From: Candidatus Pelagibacter communis
GTDB taxonomy: Bacteria; Pseudomonadota; Alphaproteobacteria; Pelagibacterales; Pelagibacteraceae
Length of the DNA stretch: 58,618 bases
Assembly (NCBI RefSeq): GCF_001179845.1
Contig: NZ_CVSB01000011.1
Location: forward strand, 1-58,618
Direction: 5' to 3'
The position numbers and the translations under genes were made by a program. Below the pieces are notes generated by a model. It saw only the letters and a program-made list of their open reading frames with translations, did not search any database and was not told where the DNA came from. This document shows, one piece after another, positions 44,881-52,685 of the stretch (positions within the stretch are counted from its first letter, which is position 1; each line of letters begins with the position of its first letter).

Positions 44881-45572
44881 TAATACCCCCTGCTATACCT
44901 AACTTCCAACTTATTAATTAATTTCATACTCACATAAGTAAGCAACAGATATAAAACTGCTGCAAAGGAGTAGAAGAATAATGGATCTCTAGTAGATCCT
45001 GCTGCAATATAAGATTGTCTCATTATTTCAACCAATCCCGTAACTGAAATAAGAGAAGTATCTTTTAATGTTATTTGCCAGACATTACTTAAATTTGGAA
45101 TAGCTAACCTTAGCATTTGGGGTAAAATTATTTTATAGAACTGCCCAAACTTATTTATTCCAAGAACTTTTGCAGCTTCAAATTGACCTTTATCTATAGA
45201 TTGAATTGCTCCTCTAAATACTTCTGTAGAATAAGCGCCAGAAATAATACCAATTGCCATTGAACCAGTAATAAATGCATTAATTTCTATATATTCATAA
45301 TAACCAAAGATTGAAGCTACATACATGATGGCACCACTGCCACCAAAGAAGAAAAGGTATATTACTAGTAGTTCAGGCACTCCACGGATCACCGTTGTAT
45401 AAAAATTACCAACTAAATTTAAAGTTTTATATTTTGAAAGTTTTAAAGGCGTAAAAATTAATGCAAAAAAGAAACCAACTAACATTGCTGTAATCGATAC
45501 AGCAATCGTCATTAGGGTTGCGTAGAATAACTCGTCACCCCAACCAGTTTTACCAAATGCTAGAAGTTCCAT
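44880..45572 (-). CDS. Polar amino acid ABC transporter permease (HisQ/ArtQ type)
   Basis: 230 residues, about five membrane helices, with IRGVPELLVIYLFFFGGSGA and the EAA loop GQFEAAKVLGINKFGQFYKI. It pairs with the following permease. A strong hairpin lies between this gene and the binding-protein gene 44 bases upstream. No ATP-binding subunit is encoded next to it, although these systems normally include one. Confidence 0.92.
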   Translation of the reverse strand: MELLAFGKTGWGDELFYATLMTIAVSITAMLVGFFFALIFTPLKLSKYKTLNLVGNFYTTVIRGVPELLVIYLFFFGGSGAIMYVASIFGYYEYIEINAFITGSMAIGIISGAYSTEVFRGAIQSIDKGQFEAAKVLGINKFGQFYKIILPQMLRLAIPNLSNVWQITLKDTSLISVTGLVEIMRQSYIAAGSTRDPLFFYSFAAVLYLLLTYVSMKLINKLEVRYSRGY

Positions 45573-45574
45573 AT

Positions 45575-45608
45575 AGATTGGCGACTATATATTATAGTCG
45601 CCAAATCT
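45575..45608 (-). repeat. Strong intercistronic hairpin between binding protein and permease genes
   Basis: TTGGCGACTATA (45578-45589) pairs perfectly over 12 bp with 45593-45604 around a 3-base loop; a single bulge extends it by three more pairs. It is the most stable-looking stem in the window. On the minus strand no T-run follows it, so it probably protects the 3' end of the binding-protein message rather than ending transcription outright. Confidence 0.72.
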
Positions 45609-45616
45609 GAAAATGA

Positions 45617-46468
45617 TTACATAGATGCGTCGAAACCAAAGTGTTTAATAGCAAGTTTGCTAATAATACCTTTTTTTCGAGCTACATTAATTGCTTTGTT
45701 GAAATCTTTAAGTAATTTTGCATCTCTTTTTCCGATTGCATCGTCACCACCTTGTCTAATTCCAACACCTACACCATTACCAAATGCGCCACCTGAAAAT
45801 GTTGGTCCAACTAACACAACCGGCTTACCTGATTTATCAGCATAGTCTGTAAATGCAACTGCTGCAGCTAATGCAACATCACATCTACCAGACGTTAAAT
45901 CTAAGTTAACTTCATCTTGAGTTTTATAAGTTCTTACATTTACACTTCCTACATCACCTGACTCTAAAAAGTTTTGGTGAATAGTCCCTGTTTGTGTACA
46001 AACAGTTTTACCAGCTAGCGCACCTGTTAAAGTTTTAAGAGCTTTTTTAACATCAGAGCCACCTAAAGAAAGATTAATACCCTCTGGTGTATCCATTCCC
46101 TCTAAACTCGAACCTTTCATTACTGCAAGAGAAGCAACTTCATCTGCATATCCTTGAGAAAACGTAATTGTTTTTTGTCTTTCAGCAGTAATTGACATAC
46201 CTGCCATTATCGCATCAAACTTTCTCATTAATAATGCTGGGATCATTCCATCCCAATCTTGTTCAACTATCGTACATTCATGCTTCATGATTGCACAAAG
46301 CTCTTGAGCTAACTCAACCTCAAAACCAATAAGATTACCAGATGCATCTTTTGAATTCCATGGCGGGTAAGCACCCTCAGTTCCAATTTTTATTTTATCA
46401 GCATAAACGTTACCGATTAATAATAAAGAAGCTAGAACTGTTAAAATAGTTTTTTTAAATATATTCAT
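45617..46468 (-). CDS. Polar amino acid ABC transporter substrate-binding protein
   Basis: 283 residues with a signal peptide of about 23 residues (TILTVLASLLLIGNVYA). The family-3 solute-binding opening KIGTEGAYPPWN, NLIGFEVELAQELC, and MIPALLMRKFDAIMAGMSIT are clear. Ligands of this class include basic amino acids, octopine, glutamine and cystine; none can be singled out. AAAGGAG precedes the ATG at good spacing. It lies 59 bases after the speDE stop on the same strand, so it may be co-transcribed or have its own promoter. Confidence 0.93.
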   Translation of the reverse strand: MNIFKKTILTVLASLLLIGNVYADKIKIGTEGAYPPWNSKDASGNLIGFEVELAQELCAIMKHECTIVEQDWDGMIPALLMRKFDAIMAGMSITAERQKTITFSQGYADEVASLAVMKGSSLEGMDTPEGINLSLGGSDVKKALKTLTGALAGKTVCTQTGTIHQNFLESGDVGSVNVRTYKTQDEVNLDLTSGRCDVALAAAVAFTDYADKSGKPVVLVGPTFSGGAFGNGVGVGIRQGGDDAIGKRDAKLLKDFNKAINVARKKGIISKLAIKHFGFDASM

Positions 46469-46527
46469 TATTTTCTCCTTTAATTAAGAATAATTATTTC
46501 ACAGTTTTAAATAAGAAAAAAGAAAAA

Positions 46528-47568
46528 TTAATGATTTATTGAAGAAGAAAAATTCCAAGAGCAATCAAAACTAGGTATGTAAACTCTTGATAATTTTGCA
46601 TTTCCAAAGTTTTGGTTAAAGACATTTAACCAATTTTCAACCTGATGTGGTTTTTTATCCTGACTTCCAACTTGTGCAGTAATAACTCCCTTTGGTTTTA
46701 ATATTCTGACTAACGAGTCCATATTTTTAGCTGCTAGGTCTATACAAAATTGATCGTCATTTAGATCAACAAAAATATGATCATACGTATCATCACCAAC
46801 TGATTTAATACTCTCAAAAGCATCTCCCCAAACACATTTTACAGAATTTTTTTCAGTAGCTTTTTTTCCAATATCCCCAAGATGCTTATTACAAACATCA
46901 ACTACTTCTGGATCTAGTTCATACCAATCGATAAAATTAAATTTTTTAGAAATACATTCTCTTGCAACCCCACCGTCTCCACCACCTATGATAGCAGCTC
47001 TTTCATTATCTTTATTTAAATTTAGACCAGAACCAACAAAAGTGGAGCTGTACAGATGTTCATCAGTTGCAGCAACTTGTATCTCGCCATCTATAAATAA
47101 AGATTTACCAAATTGTTCTAAGTCTAAAATTTCAATATGCTGACCAACTTTTGATTTAAAATCCTCTAAAACATCTTTAACTACGTAAGATTTTTGTAAT
47201 CCTGGTGAACTATAAATGTCATGATAAAGAGATTTTGTATCTCTATTAAATTCTTTTTTAACTATTCTTTTATGTTCAAATTCTTTTTTTACAATTTCAA
47301 TTGCAACTGAAGGACTTACTTTTCCACAGGTAAAGAAGTCAAAGCTAATAATACCTTTTTCTGGAAATGTATGAAAACTTATGTGACTTTCTGCTAACAA
47401 TGCAAGAATAGTAAAACCCTGAGGTTCAAACTTATATTTAGATATATTTAAAATTGTTACTTTTGCTTCTTTTGCAATATCATGAATTACTCTTTCAAAA
47501 ACAGATGGATCATATTCTTTACTTGTTCCAATTATATCTAGTGTGATATGCTCCCCAACTTTAGTCAT
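46528..47568 (-). CDS. speD-speE: SpeD-SpeE fusion: AdoMet decarboxylase plus aminopropyltransferase
   Basis: 346 residues with two complete domains. Residues 1-115 are a bacterial AdoMet decarboxylase: the self-cleavage site is Glu60-Ser61 in LLAESHISFHTFPEKG, giving a pyruvoyl group, with His66 and Cys81 (FFTCG) in catalytic places. Residues about 125-346 are a spermidine-synthase domain with GGGDGG at 195-200 and ELDPEVV binding the adenosyl ribose. Together they turn SAM and a diamine into a triamine and MTA. SpeD-SpeE fusions, including one from Ca. Pelagibacter ubique, are documented. The catalytic loop reads DLNDDQ instead of the usual DxTDPxGP. Four bases separate it from the aldolase gene. 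Confidence 0.93.
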   Translation of the reverse strand: MTKVGEHITLDIIGTSKEYDPSVFERVIHDIAKEAKVTILNISKYKFEPQGFTILALLAESHISFHTFPEKGIISFDFFTCGKVSPSVAIEIVKKEFEHKRIVKKEFNRDTKSLYHDIYSSPGLQKSYVVKDVLEDFKSKVGQHIEILDLEQFGKSLFIDGEIQVAATDEHLYSSTFVGSGLNLNKDNERAAIIGGGDGGVARECISKKFNFIDWYELDPEVVDVCNKHLGDIGKKATEKNSVKCVWGDAFESIKSVGDDTYDHIFVDLNDDQFCIDLAAKNMDSLVRILKPKGVITAQVGSQDKKPHQVENWLNVFNQNFGNAKLSRVYIPSFDCSWNFSSSINH

Positions 47569-47572
47569 AAAA

Positions 47573-48238
47573 CTAACTGCTTTTATAATTTTTAACTTTT
47601 TCCAAGATTTTTTTCATTTCAGCGAAAGAAAGATTCTTGGGCTCTCCCATCTTTAAAGCAATAATATATTGATGGCAAATATTTTCTACCTCTTGAGCAA
47701 GCTCGAAAGCTTTGGATAAATTTTCTCCAAATGCAACCTGTCCATGGTTCGCCATAAGACATGCCTTTCTATCTTTTAAAGCTTTAATCATATTCACTGA
47801 AAGTTCATGGGTACCAAAAGTTGCATACTCCGAACATCTAATATCTTCACCGCCTGCAAGAGCAATCATATAGTGAAATGGTGGGATAGATTTTCCATGA
47901 GTAGATACTGCAGTAGCATTAGGTGAATGAGCATGAACAATTGCTTTTGCTTCCCACTTGTTTTTATAAATATCTTGATGAAAACGCCATTCTGATGATG
48001 GATTTTTTCCAGAATTGAACCAAGATAAAAAATCTTTTTCTTCGTTTAAAGATAAAAAAACAATATCCTCAGGTTTCAACAATTCATATTTTTTTCCTGA
48101 AGGGGTAATGAAAAACCCTTCAATTCCCTCCTCAATACCTCTAACTGAAATATTTCCTGATCTTAAAGGAGATAAATTTGTTGTATTGAGTTTAATAGAA
48201 TATTCAATTACTTCTTCTCTTTCCTTTAAATTTTTCAT
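47573..48238 (-). CDS. Class II aldolase, FucA-like; probable methylthioribulose-1-phosphate aldolase
   Basis: 221 residues of the class II aldolase/adducin family. PSSEWRFH holds Glu83, and the zinc histidines are His102, His104 (VHAHS) and His165 (ANHG). Long stretches (IPPFHYMIA, EYATFGTHELS) resemble E. coli L-fuculose-phosphate aldolase more than MtnB dehydratase. Placed between mtnA and speDE with 4-base overlap and 4-base gap, its substrate is most likely 5-methylthioribulose-1-phosphate, cleaved to DHAP and methylthioacetaldehyde (the DHAP shunt). MtnB dehydratase activity remains an alternative, but no mtnC or mtnD is nearby. Confidence 0.82.
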   Translation of the reverse strand: MKNLKEREEVIEYSIKLNTTNLSPLRSGNISVRGIEEGIEGFFITPSGKKYELLKPEDIVFLSLNEEKDFLSWFNSGKNPSSEWRFHQDIYKNKWEAKAIVHAHSPNATAVSTHGKSIPPFHYMIALAGGEDIRCSEYATFGTHELSVNMIKALKDRKACLMANHGQVAFGENLSKAFELAQEVENICHQYIIALKMGEPKNLSFAEMKKILEKVKNYKSS

Positions 48239-49305
48239 TTAAATAATTCTTTTAATCCTTGTGTTGATGCTTCACATGTTCCTTTTTCAGTGATCAGAGC
48301 TGTAACATATTTTGCAGGAGTTACATCAAATGCTAAATTCATAGCTCTACTTTTATTAGGGTATATCTGAATTCTCTTAATTTTATTATTCTCATCAATA
48401 CCCTCGACGTGAGATAATTCCTGTGAATTTCTTTCTTCAATAGGTATGTCTTTTGCATTTTTTATATTCCAATCTATGGTTGAGCTAGGTAATGCTACAT
48501 AAAAAGGTACATTATTATCATGTGCTGCCAATGCTTTTAAATAAGTCCCAATTTTATTACAAACATCTCCGTTAGATAAAGTTCTGTCAGTACCAACAAT
48601 ACACATATCAACCTCACCTCTTTGCATTAAAATTCCACCAGTATTATCAGCTATAATCGTGTTATTTATTCCTTCTTCATTTAATTCATAAGAAGTTAAA
48701 TTTGCACCTTGGTTTCTTGGTCTAGTTTCATCTACCCATACATGGACAGGAATTCCTTTATTGTGAGCGTGATAAATTGGAGATGTAGCTGTTCCCCAAT
48801 TGATCGTTGCAAGCCATCCTGCATTACAATGAGTTAAAATATTAACTGTTTCTCTCTTTTTATTATAAATTTCTTCAATTATTTTTAATCCATTGATACC
48901 AATATTTTCACAAAACTTTTCATCTTCATCACATATTTCTTTGGCTTCATTTAAAGCAGCATCTAAAATTTGATCACTATTAATAACTGATAATTTCTTA
49001 ATCATGCGATCCACTGCCCATTTCAAATTTATTGCTGTAGGTCTTGATTGAATTAGTTCCTCTGCACTTTTTTTTATAAATTCAGGATCATTATTTTCCT
49101 GAATCGCTAGAGCTATTCCATAAGCAGCTGTACCACCTATTAAAGGGGCTCCTCTTACTTCCATTATTTTAATAGCATTAACTGCATCTTTAACAGTTCT
49201 AAGTTCTTTAATAATAAATTGGTGGGGAAGTTTTGTTTGATCGATTATTTTAACAATATTATTTTCAAACCAAATTGTTCGGTATTCTTTACCTTCAATT
49301 TTCAT
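48235..49305 (-). CDS. mtnA: Methylthioribose-1-phosphate isomerase
   Basis: 356 residues of the eIF2B-related family. MEVRGAPLIGGTAAYGIA, the catalytic Cys160 (LTHCNAG) and Asp240 (VGTDR) match the known MtnA active site in position and spacing. It converts methylthioribose-1-phosphate to methylthioribulose-1-phosphate. It overlaps mtnP and the aldolase gene by four bases each, so the three are translated in step. Confidence 0.95.
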   Translation of the reverse strand: MKIEGKEYRTIWFENNIVKIIDQTKLPHQFIIKELRTVKDAVNAIKIMEVRGAPLIGGTAAYGIALAIQENNDPEFIKKSAEELIQSRPTAINLKWAVDRMIKKLSVINSDQILDAALNEAKEICDEDEKFCENIGINGLKIIEEIYNKKRETVNILTHCNAGWLATINWGTATSPIYHAHNKGIPVHVWVDETRPRNQGANLTSYELNEEGINNTIIADNTGGILMQRGEVDMCIVGTDRTLSNGDVCNKIGTYLKALAAHDNNVPFYVALPSSTIDWNIKNAKDIPIEERNSQELSHVEGIDENNKIKRIQIYPNKSRAMNLAFDVTPAKYVTALITEKGTCEASTQGLKELFK

Positions 49306-50174
49306 TTAATCAGGACTCTTCCTGCTACAGTTTTAAGTTTATCTATAGTTTTTTGTGTTCTCTTTTCAGGAGCTGTAATTATCGCAACATCCAAACAATT
49401 GTTAGCTGGATCATTTGGATCTATATGATCTTCAAAATTGTTAATTAAATTTTTAATCATCAATTTTGCATTTTCGGCATTTTCTAATAAAACTTTAATT
49501 ACTTGTTGAACATCAACATTTTCATGATCTGGGTGCCAACAATCAAAATCAGTTACCATTGAAACTGAGGCGTATCTTATTTCAGCTTCTCTAGCGAGTT
49601 TAGCTTCTGGCATATTAGTCATTCCAATTACATCTGTCTTCCATGATCTATATAAATTAGACTCTGCTAAAGTGGAAAATTGAGGGCCTTCCATTACTAC
49701 GTAAGTACCATTTCTTTGATAATCTATGTTAGATTTATTAATTGCTTCTTCGCATGCATTCATCAATCCTTTTGATGTTGGATGTGCCATAGAAACATGT
49801 GCTACAATCTCATCATTAAAAAAAGTTTTGGTTCTTGCAAACGTTCTATCAATAAATTGATCCACTATAACAAATTTTCCTGGAGGTAAGTCTTCTTTAA
49901 GAGATCCTACTGCAGAAACAGAAACAATATCAGTTACACCTAGTTGTTTTAGTGCATCAATATTTGCTCTGAAATTTATATTTGATGGTGAAATAAAATG
50001 GCCTCTTCCATGTCTTGGTAAAAAATACACTTCTTTATTATTGTAGTTTATTTTTAATATTTGATCCGATGGTTTCCCCCAAGGGGTATTTAAATTAAGT
50101 AATTCTCTATCTTTAAATTCTTCAACATCGTAAAGACCACTTCCACCAATTATTGCTAATTTATTAGTTGTCAT
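49302..50174 (-). CDS. mtnP: Methylthioadenosine phosphorylase
   Basis: 290 residues, trimeric purine nucleoside phosphorylase fold. GGSGLYDVEEF opens the protein, PRHGRGH binds phosphate, and VTDFDCWHPDHENVDV contains the Asp that marks adenine-type (MTA) rather than guanine-type enzymes. It splits MTA into adenine and methylthioribose-1-phosphate. It is the first gene of the mtnP-mtnA-aldolase-speDE unit and diverges from apt across 41 bases. Confidence 0.94.
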   Translation of the reverse strand: MTTNKLAIIGGSGLYDVEEFKDRELLNLNTPWGKPSDQILKINYNNKEVYFLPRHGRGHFISPSNINFRANIDALKQLGVTDIVSVSAVGSLKEDLPPGKFVIVDQFIDRTFARTKTFFNDEIVAHVSMAHPTSKGLMNACEEAINKSNIDYQRNGTYVVMEGPQFSTLAESNLYRSWKTDVIGMTNMPEAKLAREAEIRYASVSMVTDFDCWHPDHENVDVQQVIKVLLENAENAKLMIKNLINNFEDHIDPNDPANNCLDVAIITAPEKRTQKTIDKLKTVAGRVLIK

Positions 50175-50213
50175 AGTTAAAAATTTAATTATTTATACTT
50201 TTATATTTAACTA
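50174..50213. promoter_or_regulatory. Inverted repeat between divergent mtnP and apt
   Basis: TAGTTAAA (50174-50181) and TTTAACTA (50206-50213) form a perfect 8-bp inverted repeat, 24 bases apart, almost touching the two start codons. TATACT and other -10-like hexamers lie between. It could be an operator for joint control of MTA breakdown and adenine salvage, but it has few GC pairs and may be chance. Confidence 0.3.
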
Positions 50214-50215
50214 TT

Positions 50216-50743
50216 ATGAATTTAAAAGATTATATTAGATCTATCCCAAATTATCCAAAAAAAGGTATTTTATTTAGAGACATTACCACATTAATCAAAG
50301 ATGAAAATGCATTTTCTGAAACTATTAACCAAATAATAGAAAGATCAAAAAAATACAGTTTTACAAAAATAGCTGCTATAGAGTCACGTGGCTTTGTATT
50401 TGCGTCTGCAGTTTCTTATATTTTAAAAAAACCATTCATAATGCTTCGAAAAAAAAATAAGTTACCAGCAGATGTTCATTCAGTAGACTTTGAACTTGAA
50501 TATGGAAAGGCTACAATTGAGGTGCACAAAGATTCATTAAATGAGAACGATAGTGTGCTAATAATTGATGATTTAATTGCTACAGGTGGAACAGCAGAAG
50601 CGGCGGCCAAACTTGTAGAAATTTCAAATAGTAAAGTTGCTGCATTTGTATTCGTTATTAATTTATTTGATTTAGGTGGATCTGAGAACTTATTAAAAAA
50701 AGATTATAAAGTTGAAAATTTAATAGACTTTCCTGGTCATTAA
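50216..50743 (+). CDS. apt: Adenine phosphoribosyltransferase
   Basis: 175 residues. The PRPP-binding motif VLIIDDLIATGGTAEAA and the RDITTLIKD segment are typical. It converts adenine and PRPP to AMP. Adenine is the direct product of MtnP encoded on the opposite strand 41 bases away, so this gene probably closes the purine side of MTA recycling. It ends 3 bases from the convergent GT2 gene. Confidence 0.95.
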   Translation: MNLKDYIRSIPNYPKKGILFRDITTLIKDENAFSETINQIIERSKKYSFTKIAAIESRGFVFASAVSYILKKPFIMLRKKNKLPADVHSVDFELEYGKATIEVHKDSLNENDSVLIIDDLIATGGTAEAAAKLVEISNSKVAAFVFVINLFDLGGSENLLKKDYKVENLIDFPGH

Positions 50744-50746
50744 AAT

Positions 50747-51610
50747 TTAAACCTTTGGCCTGTACCAAGATTTTCTACCTAATATAGAGTTTAACAAACC
50801 TGAAAATCTCATTTTGTAAATTTTTTTTTTGTATCTATTAAATCTAATTAAATAGTAAAAATACTTTAAAATGGATTTTATCATAGTTGGAAAACTTATT
50901 ATTAGAGCTTTTAAATATCCGAAATGTTTTTTATTAAAATAAAATTTTGACCACATCCAATGCCAATTTCTAGAAAATTCAATTTCTGTTTCATAAGTAT
51001 TAGAGTGTGATTTTCCACCTAAATGATTTATTTTAGCTTTTTTTACAATATAAATATTGTTATTTTCTTTTTTTTTTCTTAAACATAAATCATCATTTTC
51101 TAAATATAGAAAAAAATTTTCATCAAAATAGTTGTTATCTTTAAATTTGTTCTTATTTATTAACATTGCAAAACCATCTACTGAATCTACGCTTAGATGA
51201 TCATCAGCATCTTCTGATACATTTTTGCTTGTGATTTTATAGTTTGGATATCTTAAATTATCAGATATTGGAGCTAAAACAGCATAGTCAAGATTTTTTG
51301 ATGAAAAATCTATTAATGCTTGTATTGTATCTTTGTAAAATTTAACATCTGGATTTATCACAAAAGCATAATCAGTTTTGCATAGTTTTATCCCTTTGTT
51401 GTTAGCAGATCCCATTCCCTCATTTTTTTGGACAATAACTCTGATTTTATTATATTTTTTTTCTAAATCGTTTTTCATGTCATTATTATTTGAGTTATCG
51501 ATCAATATAATCTCAGAGTTTTTTGGTAAAGACTCAATACATTCATGAATTATATGTTCACTTTTAAATGTAACAATGATAAATGTTAAATTATTTAAGC
51601 TTAAAGTCAT
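50747..51610 (-). CDS. Glycosyltransferase family 2 (rhamnosyltransferase-like)
   Basis: 287 residues, GT-A fold. The N-terminus has SEIILIDNSNNND with the nucleotide-sugar Asp, then ANNKGI, and VINPDV is the DxD-like metal site; FDENFFLYLENDDLCLR follows. This layout resembles dTDP-rhamnosyltransferases of the WbbL type, and the neighbouring genes make dTDP-rhamnose, but the donor is not proven. It is read divergently from rmlB with a 52-base gap. Confidence 0.87.
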   Translation of the reverse strand: MTLSLNNLTFIIVTFKSEHIIHECIESLPKNSEIILIDNSNNNDMKNDLEKKYNKIRVIVQKNEGMGSANNKGIKLCKTDYAFVINPDVKFYKDTIQALIDFSSKNLDYAVLAPISDNLRYPNYKITSKNVSEDADDHLSVDSVDGFAMLINKNKFKDNNYFDENFFLYLENDDLCLRKKKENNNIYIVKKAKINHLGGKSHSNTYETEIEFSRNWHWMWSKFYFNKKHFGYLKALIISFPTMIKSILKYFYYLIRFNRYKKKIYKMRFSGLLNSILGRKSWYRPKV

Positions 51611-51662
51611 TATTGATGTGAATTAATATATATTTACTATATCTATTATTGTAAAAAAAATC

Positions 51663-52685
51663 ATGCGTAAAATTATTGTAACTGGTGGTCTTGGTTTTAT
51701 TGGTAGCAATCTTATTGAATTATTACTTAACAAGAAATTTAATGTAATTAATATAGATAAAATTTCTTATTCGTCAAATTTCTATAATACAAAAAATTAT
51801 ATTAATAACCCAAACTATAAATTTATAAAATGTGACTTAAATAATAAATCGAAATTAACTAAAATTGTTTTTACAAACAAACCAATTGGAATTTTTAATT
51901 TAGCAGCAGAGACTCATGTCGATAGATCAATAGATGGTCCTAAAGAATTCATTAATAGTAATATTTTAGGAATATTTAATCTTCTAGAAATTTTTAGAGC
52001 ATATACTGCAAAAAATAAAAAAAGTAGACTAATTCATATTTCAACAGATGAAGTTTATGGAGACATATTAAAAGGAAGATCTAATGAGAACTACCCTTAC
52101 AAACCAAGCTCTCCATATGCTGCAAGTAAGGCAGCATCAGATCATTTAGTTTCATCTTATGTTAGGACTTATAAAATTCCAGCAATAGTTACAAATTGTT
52201 CAAACAACTATGGCCCTAAACAGCACCCAGAGAAACTAATACCTAAATTAATCTACAATATATTTAATAATAAAAGTTTGCCTATTTATGGAAATGGAAA
52301 AAATTCTAGAGAATGGATTTACGTAAAAGATCATTGTGAGGCACTAATAAAAGTATTCAAAAAAGGTAAAATAGGTGAATTTTATAACATTGGATCAAAT
52401 AAAAATTTAAATAACTTAGAAATTTGTAAATCATTAATAAATATTGCAAGGAAAAAAATTAAATTAGGACATAATGTAAAAATTAAATTTGTAAAAGATC
52501 GTCCAGGTCATGACATTAGATATGCGCTCAATAGCAATAAAATAAAAAATAAATTAAAATGGAAAACAAAAACTAACTTTACAAAGGGAATTAAACTAAC
52601 TTTTGACTGGTATAACAGTAATAAAAAATATTATAAATCAATTTCAAAAAAAGATATTATAAAAAGATTAGGTTCAAATGATTAA
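51663..52685 (+). CDS. rfbB: dTDP-glucose 4,6-dehydratase
   Basis: 340 residues, extended short-chain dehydrogenase. TGGLGFIGSN binds NAD; HISTDEVYGD and SPYAASKAASDH hold the catalytic Thr-Asp-Glu and Tyr-Lys. It makes dTDP-4-keto-6-deoxyglucose, step two of dTDP-rhamnose synthesis. The C-terminus is Lys-rich and the DNA unusually A-rich. It overlaps rfbA by 8 bases. Confidence 0.95.
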   Translation: MRKIIVTGGLGFIGSNLIELLLNKKFNVINIDKISYSSNFYNTKNYINNPNYKFIKCDLNNKSKLTKIVFTNKPIGIFNLAAETHVDRSIDGPKEFINSNILGIFNLLEIFRAYTAKNKKSRLIHISTDEVYGDILKGRSNENYPYKPSSPYAASKAASDHLVSSYVRTYKIPAIVTNCSNNYGPKQHPEKLIPKLIYNIFNNKSLPIYGNGKNSREWIYVKDHCEALIKVFKKGKIGEFYNIGSNKNLNNLEICKSLINIARKKIKLGHNVKIKFVKDRPGHDIRYALNSNKIKNKLKWKTKTNFTKGIKLTFDWYNSNKKYYKSISKKDIIKRLGSND

